NCBI GenBank assembly: GCA_017551625.1
Contig: JAFZLF010000057.1
Coordinates: forward strand, 39,537-103,536
Length of the DNA stretch: 64,000 nt
Direction of reading: 5' to 3'
Origin: Clostridiales bacterium
Lineage (GTDB): Bacteria > Bacillota > Clostridia > Saccharofermentanales > Saccharofermentanaceae
Position numbers and translations under genes: made by a program. Below are positions 1 to 7,123 of this stretch, piece after piece (position 1 is the stretch's first letter; each line of letters starts with the position of its first letter). The notes under the pieces were generated by a model. The model did no database searches and was not told the DNA's origin. It was given only the letters and a program-made list of their open reading frames with translations.

Positions 1-137
1 AAGATCTCCAGACGCTCATTATAAAGATAGCGTTTGATTCTCTGCGCCATTCTTACGCCCTCGTTACAATCGAAGAGCGCGATTATGACTGGAATAAAAA
101 CATTGATGAACTCACAAACGAGCGATTACGATGTTGA
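1..137 (+). CDS. C-terminal end of an unidentified protein (partial)
   Basis: A frame open from base 3 ends at a TGA at 135-137 and is followed 38 bases later by a clear intrinsic terminator. The 44 visible residues are charged and ordinary, with an Asp/Glu/Asn-rich tail, and resemble a genuine C-terminus more than random sequence. The rest of the gene lies left of the window. No family can be recognised. An alternative frame (34-234) runs straight through the terminator hairpin and was rejected. Confidence 0.45.
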   Translation, partial: DLQTLIIKIAFDSLRHSYALVTIEERDYDWNKNIDELTNERLRC

Positions 138-175
138 TTCTTTTTTGTTTAGGCACAAGCAAAATATGATTCAGC

Positions 176-215
176 AGGACCGCTCGACGAAGAATAGAAT
201 CGGGCGGTCCTTTTT
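176..215 (+). terminator. Intrinsic terminator before the tRNA array
   Basis: An 8-bp stem (AGGACCGC at 176-183 with GCGGTCCT at 204-211) is followed by a T-run. It closes the partial gene at the left edge and separates it from the tRNA cluster. Confidence 0.8.
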
Positions 216-250
216 CGTTCTTCACGAACCTTGACAATTTACTTAAACAA

Positions 251-327
251 TTCCGGGTAGCTCAGTTGGTAGTAGCAGTCGGCTGTTAACCGAAAGATCG
301 TGGGTTCGAGCCCCACCCCGGGAGCCA
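251..327 (+). tRNA. tRNA-Asn(GTT)
   Basis: The 7-bp acceptor (with one T-G pair), a normal T-arm, encoded CCA at 325-327 and anticodon GTT at 285-287 are present. The D-arm carries two extra bases compared with a usual bacterial tRNA-Asn, so it does not close as cleanly. This is the first gene of the compact array. Confidence 0.9.
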
Positions 328-442
328 ATTCAGATGATCCTTAAAGAACCAGGCACTCTTTGTGGAAATCATCTGATGGAAACTGTGGAAAGTGCTTTTT
401 GCAAAGAATACTTCCTTGTGAGAATCACTCTCCACCATTTTC

Positions 443-517
443 GGATCTGTAGTTTAGTGGTAAAACAGCGGACCTTTAATCCGTAAGACAGGAGTTCGAA
501 TCTCTTTAGATCCACCA
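443..517 (+). tRNA. tRNA-Lys(TTT)
   Basis: The acceptor pairs over 7 bp, the D-stem is GTTT/AAAC, anticodon TTT lies at 475-477 and CCA is encoded at 515-517. A 115-base spacer separates it from tRNA-Asn. That spacer contains an inverted repeat CAGATGAT (331-338)/ATCATCTG (368-375) and no gene. Confidence 0.9.
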
Positions 518-521
518 ACAT

Positions 522-595
522 GGCCATATGGTATAGCGGTATTATGTCGGCTTGTCGCGCCGAAGATCGGGGTTCGACTCCCCGTATGGTCGCCA
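522..595 (+). tRNA. tRNA-Asp(GTC)
   Basis: The acceptor pairs over 7 bp with one wobble, the anticodon arm TCGGC/GCCGA is perfect, anticodon GTC lies at 554-556 and CCA at 593-595. The D-stem is weak. Four bases separate it from tRNA-Lys. Confidence 0.9.
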
Positions 596-603
596 ACAAT
601 TTC

Positions 604-679
604 GGCCCCTTGGTCAAGTGGTTACGACATCACACTTTCAATGTGAAGAGGATGGGTTCAATTCCCGCAGGGGTCACCA
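604..679 (+). tRNA. tRNA-Glu(TTC)
   Basis: Acceptor GGCCCCT/AGGGGTC, anticodon stem TCACA/TGTGA, anticodon TTC at 637-639 and CCA at 677-679 are present. The body is normal for tRNA-Glu. Confidence 0.9.
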
Positions 680-683
680 ATAC

Positions 684-759
684 GGCGCTTTCCTCTAAGA
701 GGCCAGGAGATCAGACTCTCAATCTGAAAATATGGGTTCGAGTCCCGTAAGCGTCACCA
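684..759 (+). tRNA. tRNA-Glu(CTC)
   Basis: Acceptor GGCGCTT/AAGCGTC, anticodon stem TCAGA/TCTGA, anticodon CTC at 718-720 and CCA at 757-759 are present. It is adjacent to tRNA-Glu(TTC), so two Glu isoacceptors sit side by side. The CTC isoacceptor is dispensable in bacteria that decode GAG by wobble. Confidence 0.85.
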
Positions 760-762
760 CTT

Positions 763-836
763 GCTCCTGTAGCACAACGGTAGTGCGGCTGCCTTGTAAG
801 CAGTTGATGAGGGTTCGAGTCCCTACGGAAGCTCCA
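763..836 (+). tRNA. tRNA-Thr(TGT)
   Basis: Anticodon TGT lies at 795-797 with stem GCTGC/GCAGT, and CCA at 834-836. The acceptor has a C-A mismatch at pair 4-69 plus a wobble, and the outermost T-stem pair is mismatched. It may be degenerate, or folded like the irregular tRNAs seen in phage-type arrays. Confidence 0.8.
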
Positions 837-841
837 AAAAT

Positions 842-915
842 GCCGGCGTAGTGTAACGGTAGCACGACAGTCTCCAAAACTGTTTGTCGAGGTTCAAATC
901 CTTGCGCCGGTGCCA
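842..915 (+). tRNA. tRNA-Trp(CCA)
   Basis: Acceptor GCCGGCG/CGCCGGT, anticodon stem ACAGT/ACTGT, anticodon CCA at 874-876 and terminal CCA at 913-915 are present. Confidence 0.9.
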
Positions 916-920
916 AATAT

Positions 921-993
921 GGCAGGGAGGGTCGGTTCCCATTCTGGCCTCATAAGCCAGATGATTCGAGTTCAACTCTCGGCCCTGCAACCA
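921..993 (+). tRNA. tRNA with CAT anticodon (Met or Ile2 type)
   Basis: Anticodon CAT lies at 951-953 in stem CTGGC/GCCAG, and CCA at 991-993. The first acceptor pair is G1-A72, unpaired, and the D-arm is very short (GGG/CCC). The anticodon stem lacks the three G-C pairs of an initiator, so I do not call it tRNA-fMet. An elongator Met or lysidine-modified Ile2 identity cannot be separated by eye. Confidence 0.7.
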
Positions 994-998
994 CATAC

Positions 999-1072
999 TG
1001 TAGCTTCTTTCAAAGGTAGGAAGCCCGTCTGATACGCGGGTAATGACAGTTCGATTCTGTCAGCTACAACCA
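999..1072 (+). tRNA. tRNA-Ile(GAT)
   Basis: The acceptor TGTAGCT/AGCTACA is a perfect 7 bp, anticodon GAT lies at 1031-1033 and CCA at 1070-1072. The next tRNA starts at the very next base. Confidence 0.88.
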
Positions 1073-1150
1073 TGGAACATAGCTCAAGCTGGTGAGAGCA
1101 TCGGCCTTATAAGCCGGAGGTTCAGAGTTCGAGTCTCTGTGTTCCGACCA
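1073..1150 (+). tRNA. tRNA-Ile(TAT)
   Basis: Acceptor TGGAACA pairs with TGTTCCG (first pair a wobble), anticodon stem is TCGGC/GCCGG, anticodon TAT lies at 1108-1110 and CCA at 1148-1150. Zero bases separate it from tRNA-Ile(GAT). A UAU anticodon is rare in bacteria, which normally read AUA with a lysidine-modified CAU tRNA. Confidence 0.85.
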
Positions 1151-1153
1151 TAA

Positions 1154-1228
1154 GATTGCATAGGCTAACGGAGAAACCTTCCGGCTACGGACCGGACATT
1201 GGGGGTTCGAATCCCTCTGCGATCGCCA
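1154..1228 (+). tRNA. tRNA-Arg(ACG)
   Basis: The acceptor GATTGCA/TGCGATC has one wobble, anticodon stem is TCCGG/CCGGA, anticodon ACG lies at 1187-1189 and CCA at 1226-1228. The D-arm is irregular. This is the last complete tRNA of the array. Confidence 0.85.
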
Positions 1229-1229
1229 A

Positions 1230-1256
1230 TCGGTTCAAGTCCGAGTGCTTGCACCA
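1230..1256 (+). pseudogene. tRNA 3'-half remnant
   Basis: A T-arm (TCGG-TTCAAGT-CCGA, 1230-1244) is followed by an acceptor-like strand, discriminator A at 1253 and CCA at 1254-1256. No 5' half exists because tRNA-Arg ends at 1228. It is probably a leftover of a twelfth tRNA deleted by recombination between arrays. Confidence 0.55.
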
Positions 1257-1294
1257 CGACCATGTTGTATTTCTGACGAAAGGAGTGATTTTAA

Positions 1295-1786
1295 GTGTTC
1301 AGAGCAGCAAGTGGAAAAGAAATGAGTATGGACGAGATCGCGAGTCGTGTCGCAGGGTATCTCATGGAGGATACCGACGCGCAGTACGAGATCACGGTCG
1401 GTACAGACAGTCAGAGTGGGAAGGAAACCAAGATGGTAGAAGTCATCGCAGTTCACCGTAAAGGCCGCGGCGGTATCTACTTTTACAGCATCGAGTATCT
1501 TCCTCTGATCCGAAATCTCAGACAGAAGATCAACGAAGAAACCGGTCGGAGTCTCCGTGTCGCGAATGACCTTCTGGCTTCTCTGGAAACACCTCTGCTC
1601 GAGAAGAACTACACCATTGAAGATCTGCATGTCTCCTTCCAGATCCACTGTGATATCGGAACACACGGCAAGACTTCTATGCTCATCAAGGAAATCACTC
1701 GCTGGGTCACAGGCCAGGGGTACATCTGTCTGATCAAACCGTACAGTTATACCGCATCCGGAATTGCAAACAAGTACAGCAAATAA
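1295..1786 (+). CDS. ykuK: YkuK family protein (DUF458, RNase H-like fold)
   Basis: This 163-residue protein matches the YkuK/DUF458 family, which is predicted to have an RNase H-like fold; its substrate is not established. The VGTDSQ segment near residue 36 is the conserved acidic motif. Later family-typical segments are QIHCDIG (about 118-124) and the C-terminal KPYSYTAS region. The start is GTG at 1295 with AAAGGAG 9 bases upstream. It follows the tRNA array with no terminator between, so it may share transcripts with the tRNAs. Family assignment is firm; function is unknown. Confidence 0.8.
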   Translation: MFRAASGKEMSMDEIASRVAGYLMEDTDAQYEITVGTDSQSGKETKMVEVIAVHRKGRGGIYFYSIEYLPLIRNLRQKINEETGRSLRVANDLLASLETPLLEKNYTIEDLHVSFQIHCDIGTHGKTSMLIKEITRWVTGQGYICLIKPYSYTASGIANKYSK

Positions 1787-1830
1787 GTGGCCTTACCAGA
1801 AGACCAACTATGAAGATTCTGTTAGAAATA

Positions 1831-2084
1831 ACTCATGAGGTTTGCTCAATTCCGAACGAAACTCATGACTTGAAAAGAAGGAGAACTCACGTGTTTTGTT
1901 TATTTTGTTGAAAACTCGTGATACTTTTTGCAAAGCGAGTCATGAGGTTTGATAAATTACACACGAAACTCATGATGAAATAGTCAGATACTGGTCACGA
2001 GGTTTGCTCAATATCAAATAAATTCATGAAATAGATGGCTGAACAGGTCATGAGGTTTGACTGGTTTTGGAAGAAACTCATGAG
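1831..2084. repeat. Five-unit 54-bp tandem array of inverted boxes
   Basis: Five imperfect units start near 1832, 1885, 1938, 1993 and 2047. Each unit begins with TCATGAGGTTTG and ends about 25 bases later with GAAACTCATGA, so the two ends of a unit are near-complements. Variable spacers of about 17 bases separate the units. Unit 2 is the most diverged. The array fills most of the gap between ykuK and brnT. Nothing else gene-like is visible in the gap apart from a possible small terminator hairpin (ACAGC/GCTGT) around 2142-2161. Confidence 0.8.
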
Positions 2085-2183
2085 TGGAGTAATGAAACAA
2101 CAGCTTTCGCCGTGTCTCCGCAGGAGCTTCGCTCCGAGGACAGCACAAGAAAACTGCTGTTTTCATTCATAAAAAACGTTCAA

Positions 2184-2534
2184 ATGAGCTCCGCGTATAT
2201 TGACGAATACTTACGGCATAATTATACTATAAGTACGAACGAGTTAAGATTTGAATGGGATCCGATAAAGACGAAAGCAAATGTTGATAAGCACGGAGTT
2301 AGCTTCGAGGAAGCAGCTACAGTGTTTGGAGATTATAATGCAATCCTTTTTTATGACCCGGATCATTCTGAAGATGAAGATCGGTTGATTCTTCTGGGGA
2401 TGAGTATCGAAGCGAGGCTACTGATAGTATGTCACTGCCTTCGCGAGAGTGAAACAGTTATCAGAATTATATCGGCTCGAAAAGCTACCAAATCAGAATC
2501 GATGCAGTACGCTGAGTTAAATGAAGGATGGTGA
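2184..2534 (+). CDS. brnT: BrnT-family type II toxin
   Basis: From FEWDPIK onward (codon at about 2250) the protein aligns with BrnT RelE-fold ribonuclease toxins: KANVDKHGVSFEEA, then an acidic strand region, then the C-terminal IRIISARKAT. BrnT inhibits translation by cutting RNA and is neutralised by BrnA, encoded directly downstream. The family normally starts two or three residues before FEWD, but here those codons are TTA and no start codon is present. The nearest in-frame ATG (2184) adds 22 residues and has no Shine-Dalgarno. Either a non-canonical start is used or the start was lost. Toxin identity is solid; the start is not. Confidence 0.7.
   Translation: MSSAYIDEYLRHNYTISTNELRFEWDPIKTKANVDKHGVSFEEAATVFGDYNAILFYDPDHSEDEDRLILLGMSIEARLLIVCHCLRESETVIRIISARKATKSESMQYAELNEGW
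2200..2228 (+). promoter_or_regulatory. Sigma-A-type promoter for brnTA
   Basis: TTGACG at 2200-2205, a 17-base spacer and TATACT at 2223-2228 form a near-consensus promoter, giving a start near 2235. It lies inside the only frame that offers an ATG for the toxin gene (ATG at 2184), which leaves the toxin start unresolved. Confidence 0.6.
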
Positions 2535-2539
2535 ATGAA

Positions 2540-2749
2540 ATGAGAGAAGAATATGATATCAAGTCTTTGAATCCGCGCAAGAATCCTTACGCCGGAAAAA
2601 CGAAGCAACAGGTTACAATGAATCTGAATACCAGTACTATCGAGTACTTTAAGAATATGTCAATGGAAACCGGGATTCCGTACCAAGTGTTGATTAACTT
2701 GTATCTCGACGAATGCGTAAAAGAAAAGAAGAGAATCCAGTTTGTATAA
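2540..2749 (+). CDS. brnA: BrnA-family antitoxin
   Basis: A 69-residue protein with the BrnA-type pattern: a basic N-terminal strand (KQQVTMNLN) followed by two helices containing YFKNMSMETGIPYQ and LINLYLDECV, i.e. a ribbon-helix-helix-like DNA-binding antitoxin. It should bind BrnT and repress the shared promoter. I chose ATG 2540 because AAGGATGG lies 9-16 bases upstream. An ATG at 2528 in the same frame overlaps the toxin gene. Overlap or abutment with brnT is normal for this toxin-first system. Confidence 0.75.
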   Translation: MREEYDIKSLNPRKNPYAGKTKQQVTMNLNTSTIEYFKNMSMETGIPYQVLINLYLDECVKEKKRIQFV

Positions 2750-2780
2750 GTGTCCGGTAATCTGATGAAACATGCGTTAA

Positions 2781-5282
2781 TTACTCGAATAAACTGTCCG
2801 TATCTTCGACCGCCCTGATCGCGATGATGCACATCACCTGATCGTCGATGCTTCGTACATACCAGGCCCATGGTACACCATCCATCGTACATGTTTGTTT
2901 CCAGTACTCGGTTCCGCCAAGTGTCACCTGTGATTTCTCGCTGAATTCCACCTTAATACCGAATCTTTTGAGGATGCTTTCAAGGAGCGACTGATTATCT
3001 TCGAGATACTTCTCTTCGTTGTAGTCCGAATCATCCGGCACACCGAGCCCTATGTTCAGAAATTCGACCATGATATACTCGCCTTGGTCATTTAAGAACA
3101 TGGTTTCGTAGTGCGTGCCGGCGATTCGGGTCTTATCTCTTTCATCTGTGCAGTCATCGATATCCTGTTCCTTACACTCCACCAGCCATTCCTCTCCTGC
3201 CAGAATCAGGCCGTCCGGAACATGCATCTTAACACCTGCATATTCGTTCGTATATTCTCCGCTCTTGGAATACTCTCCCGCTACATAATCCGTCCCTTGC
3301 ATCGGATTCTCACTTTCACCTGATTCAGCTGGCACATCTTTGATTGCAACGGGCTCTTCCTTTGGGACGAAATCCTCACCGTAAGAAAGACCATATCCGC
3401 GCTCCAGGAAGTACTCCTCTTTACCGATCTTATTCATCGAGTCGTACCAAGGTTCAGGAAGTCTTCCTGTGAAATCCGCGCATCCGCAGAGAACATCGGA
3501 AATACCTTTTCCCTCCGATCCCGGGAGATAGCACATCACGACGGCGTCCCAGTTCTTATACAGGTCTTTATCCAGGATGACCTGTCTTCCTGCGATGATA
3601 CACGTAACGGTGGGTTTACCCAGTGCTTTTGCCTCGTTGACCGCCTCCTGATTCCCGGAAAGTCCGTGATCGCCGCAGAGCTTAAGATCGAGTGTGTCAC
3701 CGAACCATTCGGCATACGCATCTTCTCCGACACAGAGAAGAACGACATCCGCCTGATCCGCTTCGTCCGGATCCGTGATCACTTCGATACCGTAGTCAGC
3801 GGCATATCTTTCGAAAGCTTCGCGAATCGTTGTCACGCCCTGGATCTCGCTCTTGTAGCTCATGTTCCAGCCCATCGTCCAGCCGCCGCACTGCGCACGC
3901 GGATTATCTGAAGCCGGGCCCATGACGTAGACCTTCGTCCCTTCCTTAAGGGGCAATGTATCGTTCTCATTTTTTATTAGAACAAGACTCTCTTCGACGA
4001 GTTTCTCGGCTACGGCTCTGTACTCCATCGAGCCGACTTCGTCTGCCTCGGTCTTCAAACTCGTATAGAACGGATCGTCGAATAATCCCATGTCCTTCTT
4101 GACTTTGATGATCCGGGTCACGGCCTCGTCGATCCTCTCCATCGAGATCTTCCCGCTATTTACCGCGTCGATGATGATCCTTCTGGCATCGTCGTAACGG
4201 ATGCCTTCCATGAGAAGATCGATGCCGCAGTTGATCGCCGAGATGACCTGCTCTTCGTATGTCTCGGGAGAGGTGTTCTGGATAGCCATGCTGTCGCTCA
4301 TGATGACGCCCGTAAAGCCCATCTCGCTTCGAAGCTTTCCGATGTACTCCGCGTTCTCGTGCATCTTCGTTCCGTTTAGTGAAGAGTAGCTGACCATGAT
4401 GAACTGCACGCCCGCATCGATCTGCGCCTGATAAACCTTCAGAAGTTCCACGATCTCCTCATCTGTCAGTCTCGCATCGCCGCGGTCGATGAGACGCGGA
4501 TAATCCGATTGCTCCCCCGTCCCGAAAAGCACATTTCCGTCACCGAAGAAGTGCTTCGCCGTGGCGAGAACACCCCCGTCGAGAAGACCCTTCGTATAGG
4601 CGGTGCTGAGTCGCGTGATCGTCAGAAGATCCGAGCTGTAGCACTCGTAGTTTCGTCCCCATCTCGGGTCATTGGACTGCGCGACACACGGGTACAGATT
4701 CCACAGCATGTGGCATCTCTTCGTTTCTTCCGCTGTGATCCGTCCCATCTGATACGCCAGTTCTTCATCGTTGGCCGCGCCGATCCCGATGTTATGCGGG
4801 AAATACACTGCATCGATGCAGTATCCCACACCGTGCACATCGTCCTGCGCCACGAGATACGGGATCCCTGCCTCAGACTCGATCGCTTCCTTCTGGTACG
4901 CGTCGACCATCTCCCACCATTCTTCCTCAGTAAACATGCCTTCGTCAGCATATAAACTTCCGTAGCAGTATGTGCGAAATGGCTTTTCCTCATCTTCACT
5001 GACTATATACGAGATCGGCTGCACCATCTGTGCGGTCTTCTGTTCAAGCGTCAGTACGGAGGTGATCTCCTCCGGCGTCATGGTCGCGTACCACTGGTAT
5101 TTATATTCGTACTGATCGGACGGGAAAGGGATCGTCGTTTCCGACGATTCAGTACTTTCCGATACGGAATCGGATACGGATGCATCCGTTCCCGATGCTC
5201 CTTCTGTCTCCCCGGTTTTCGCCTTACACGATGTCGATAAAAGCATCGCAAAAATCAGTAATGCTGCGGTCGTTTTCTTCAT
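2781..5282 (-). CDS. Lipoprotein glycoside hydrolase family 3 with unusual C-terminal domain
   Basis: An 833-residue protein with a lipoprotein signal peptide (LSTSC, Cys19), then a Ser/Thr-rich linker and a GH3 catalytic unit (about 60-635). Visible GH3 marks are YPCVAQSNDPRWGR (197-210), KHFFGDG (243-249) and GVIMSDS with the presumed nucleophile Asp330. A second alpha/beta domain starts around 430 and ends after SGDVLCG-like motifs near 600. GH3 enzymes release terminal beta-linked sugars. Residues about 640-833 form an extra domain I do not recognise. ATG 5282 is preceded by CAGGAGG. The esterase gene lies 23 bases upstream, so the two are probably co-transcribed. Confidence 0.85.
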   Translation of the reverse strand: MKKTTAALLIFAMLLSTSCKAKTGETEGASGTDASVSDSVSESTESSETTIPFPSDQYEYKYQWYATMTPEEITSVLTLEQKTAQMVQPISYIVSEDEEKPFRTYCYGSLYADEGMFTEEEWWEMVDAYQKEAIESEAGIPYLVAQDDVHGVGYCIDAVYFPHNIGIGAANDEELAYQMGRITAEETKRCHMLWNLYPCVAQSNDPRWGRNYECYSSDLLTITRLSTAYTKGLLDGGVLATAKHFFGDGNVLFGTGEQSDYPRLIDRGDARLTDEEIVELLKVYQAQIDAGVQFIMVSYSSLNGTKMHENAEYIGKLRSEMGFTGVIMSDSMAIQNTSPETYEEQVISAINCGIDLLMEGIRYDDARRIIIDAVNSGKISMERIDEAVTRIIKVKKDMGLFDDPFYTSLKTEADEVGSMEYRAVAEKLVEESLVLIKNENDTLPLKEGTKVYVMGPASDNPRAQCGGWTMGWNMSYKSEIQGVTTIREAFERYAADYGIEVITDPDEADQADVVLLCVGEDAYAEWFGDTLDLKLCGDHGLSGNQEAVNEAKALGKPTVTCIIAGRQVILDKDLYKNWDAVVMCYLPGSEGKGISDVLCGCADFTGRLPEPWYDSMNKIGKEEYFLERGYGLSYGEDFVPKEEPVAIKDVPAESGESENPMQGTDYVAGEYSKSGEYTNEYAGVKMHVPDGLILAGEEWLVECKEQDIDDCTDERDKTRIAGTHYETMFLNDQGEYIMVEFLNIGLGVPDDSDYNEEKYLEDNQSLLESILKRFGIKVEFSEKSQVTLGGTEYWKQTCTMDGVPWAWYVRSIDDQVMCIIAIRAVEDTDSLFE

Positions 5283-5305
5283 GTTCACTGCCTCCTGTTC
5301 ATATT

Positions 5306-6979
5306 TCAAAATGTCCCATCCACATATTCGATCAGCATATCCGGGATGTACTGATAGTGGTGGCTCTTGTAAAGCTTGTCCTTCGCCATCGGGCAGGAAG
5401 GATCGCACTTGGCGTTTATTCTTTCTGCGAGGTGTGCGATGCTCTGCGTAGTGGAATCACCATCCTCGAAATACTCTTCGTAATCCTCATCTTCGTCCGA
5501 TCCGGCCGTAATGAAGACACGCTTACTGACCGTATCATTTCTGTCGAGATAACCGTAGTCATCCGCCTGGTTTTCGTAGTCACTCATCTCACGGGAATAC
5601 GGCGACCAGAATGCGGGGCTACCGATGATGTAGCATCCGAACGGCTGGTTCTCATACCGGTCACTGTTGCAGAGTGCGTAGTGGGCGAAAACACCGCCGA
5701 GAGAGTGTCCGAAAAGCGTCGAGTTACTATAGTCGATCGCATACTTCTCACCGAGATACGGCATGAGGTTATCCGTGATGAAATCGAGGAATTTATCCTT
5801 ACCTTCACAGAAGAGTGCCGAGCGCTCCATGTTATCGGAATTGCAGATGCTGTAATCCTGTCCGATGGAGATCAGGATCTGCGGTTTTGCACGCCCCTCT
5901 TCCATCTCCTTAAGGAGCTTCGCGATGTCGTTGAAGCGCCAGACCGCATCTGTCAGCACCAGTGCCGGTAGGGCGGACTGCCCGGACAAATTTGCCGGAT
6001 CAGTCACACCGCCGGATGCTGACACACCATCGCCGGACAGTGCTTCTCGCGCAGATTCATATCCCTTCGGGATCGCCACGTGCACCACGAGTTTTCTATC
6101 CAGTTCGGCGTCATAGAAAGTGAACTCCGTGACCTGATTCTTGATGGCCTCGACCTGATCCTTATCGAGTTCCCAGGACAGATCTTCCGATTGATTCATA
6201 AGAGTCTGGAAATACTCGTCGACCAGTTGCTCGGATGTTCCCACAGGAAGCTTCTGATATGACTGATTCTGCTTTGCTTCGAAAATCCGGATGATATCCT
6301 TTTCCCACATCTCTTCGTCGAGATCCGTCCCGAAATAGAAATACTGATAATCATCCTTCTCGTATTCTTCCAGGATCTGCGGAAAAATCTCTTTCAGATC
6401 CGAAAGATCCGTGATTTCTCTGGTGGTCAGATTCTCCCCATCCAAAATGCTGTACCACCCATACGTTCCGTCATCTTCCGGAGGTAAAGAGATCATCGTT
6501 CCGTAGTGGCGTCCATCCACTACAAAACCTCTGATATAAGAAACGAGATTCGCTTTATACTCTTCCAGTTCCTCCTCGGTCCATCCCTGATAGGATTCCG
6601 GGTTCTCCTCGATATCGCGAAGCAGGTCTTCTTTTTCCCAGATCTCGAAATACACTCCGTCCTGATACGCTGCCAGTTTCTCATTTTCCCCTTTATTGGT
6701 ATTCCACGGTTCGTCAAGAACGGTGAGCGGCCCTTCCGTCACACTCTCGAGTTCTTTTGCCGTCATATGATTCGTAAGCGGACCATACGATGCAGCGAGG
6801 TCCTTCCCTGGGGCCAAACCCGAGGAGAGGCTCTCCCCTGCCACCAGACCCGCTACGGAAACGGCTGCTCCATCGTTGTTCTTATCTTTTGCACTACATC
6901 CGCACATGAAGAAGCACTGTGCCGAGAGGATCGAGCACAGTGCCAAAGCCAAGATTCTTGCTGTCTTTTTCATGTCCAT
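5306..6979 (-). CDS. Lipoprotein alpha/beta-hydrolase esterase
   Basis: A 557-residue secreted lipoprotein (signal peptide ending in MCGC, Cys28). The N-terminal 290 residues are unassigned. The C-terminal half matches putative esterases of the Fes/IroE/esterase-D type: KLVVHVAIPKGY strand, GHSLGG with nucleophile Ser426, GSPAFW, a VFITAGSDEDE acid candidate and a His in the final KSHHYQY segment. Close linkage to a GH3 lipoprotein suggests removal of ester groups from polysaccharide side chains at the cell surface; that is inference. I chose ATG 6979 (MDMKK) because GAAGGGA lies six bases upstream. Confidence 0.75.
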   Translation of the reverse strand: MDMKKTARILALALCSILSAQCFFMCGCSAKDKNNDGAAVSVAGLVAGESLSSGLAPGKDLAASYGPLTNHMTAKELESVTEGPLTVLDEPWNTNKGENEKLAAYQDGVYFEIWEKEDLLRDIEENPESYQGWTEEELEEYKANLVSYIRGFVVDGRHYGTMISLPPEDDGTYGWYSILDGENLTTREITDLSDLKEIFPQILEEYEKDDYQYFYFGTDLDEEMWEKDIIRIFEAKQNQSYQKLPVGTSEQLVDEYFQTLMNQSEDLSWELDKDQVEAIKNQVTEFTFYDAELDRKLVVHVAIPKGYESAREALSGDGVSASGGVTDPANLSGQSALPALVLTDAVWRFNDIAKLLKEMEEGRAKPQILISIGQDYSICNSDNMERSALFCEGKDKFLDFITDNLMPYLGEKYAIDYSNSTLFGHSLGGVFAHYALCNSDRYENQPFGCYIIGSPAFWSPYSREMSDYENQADDYGYLDRNDTVSKRVFITAGSDEDEDYEEYFEDGDSTTQSIAHLAERINAKCDPSCPMAKDKLYKSHHYQYIPDMLIEYVDGTF

Positions 6980-7123
6980 TACACATCCCTTCGTCATTTC
7001 TCATCTTGATGGTAGCATCGCAACAAGAATTCCTAAGGGAGGTTTTATGGATTTTATGTGGAGAAGTATGCTTCGCACGCGGATATCCGAAACGAGAGTT
7101 CCGCCGCGATAATCATCAGCGGC

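Noticed and set aside
34..234. Plus-strand 66-codon frame at the left end
   Set aside because: Runs through the terminator stem at 176-211; another frame with a natural stop at 137 fits better.
921..993. Initiator tRNA-fMet
   Set aside because: It has an unpaired 1-72 position but lacks the three G-C pairs in the anticodon stem.
1831..2084. CRISPR array
   Set aside because: Repeat copies diverge too much, the middle of each unit varies, and no cas genes are nearby.
251..2749. Prophage
   Set aside because: The tRNA array and toxin-antitoxin pair are suggestive, but no phage structural, replication or integrase gene and no attachment site is visible.
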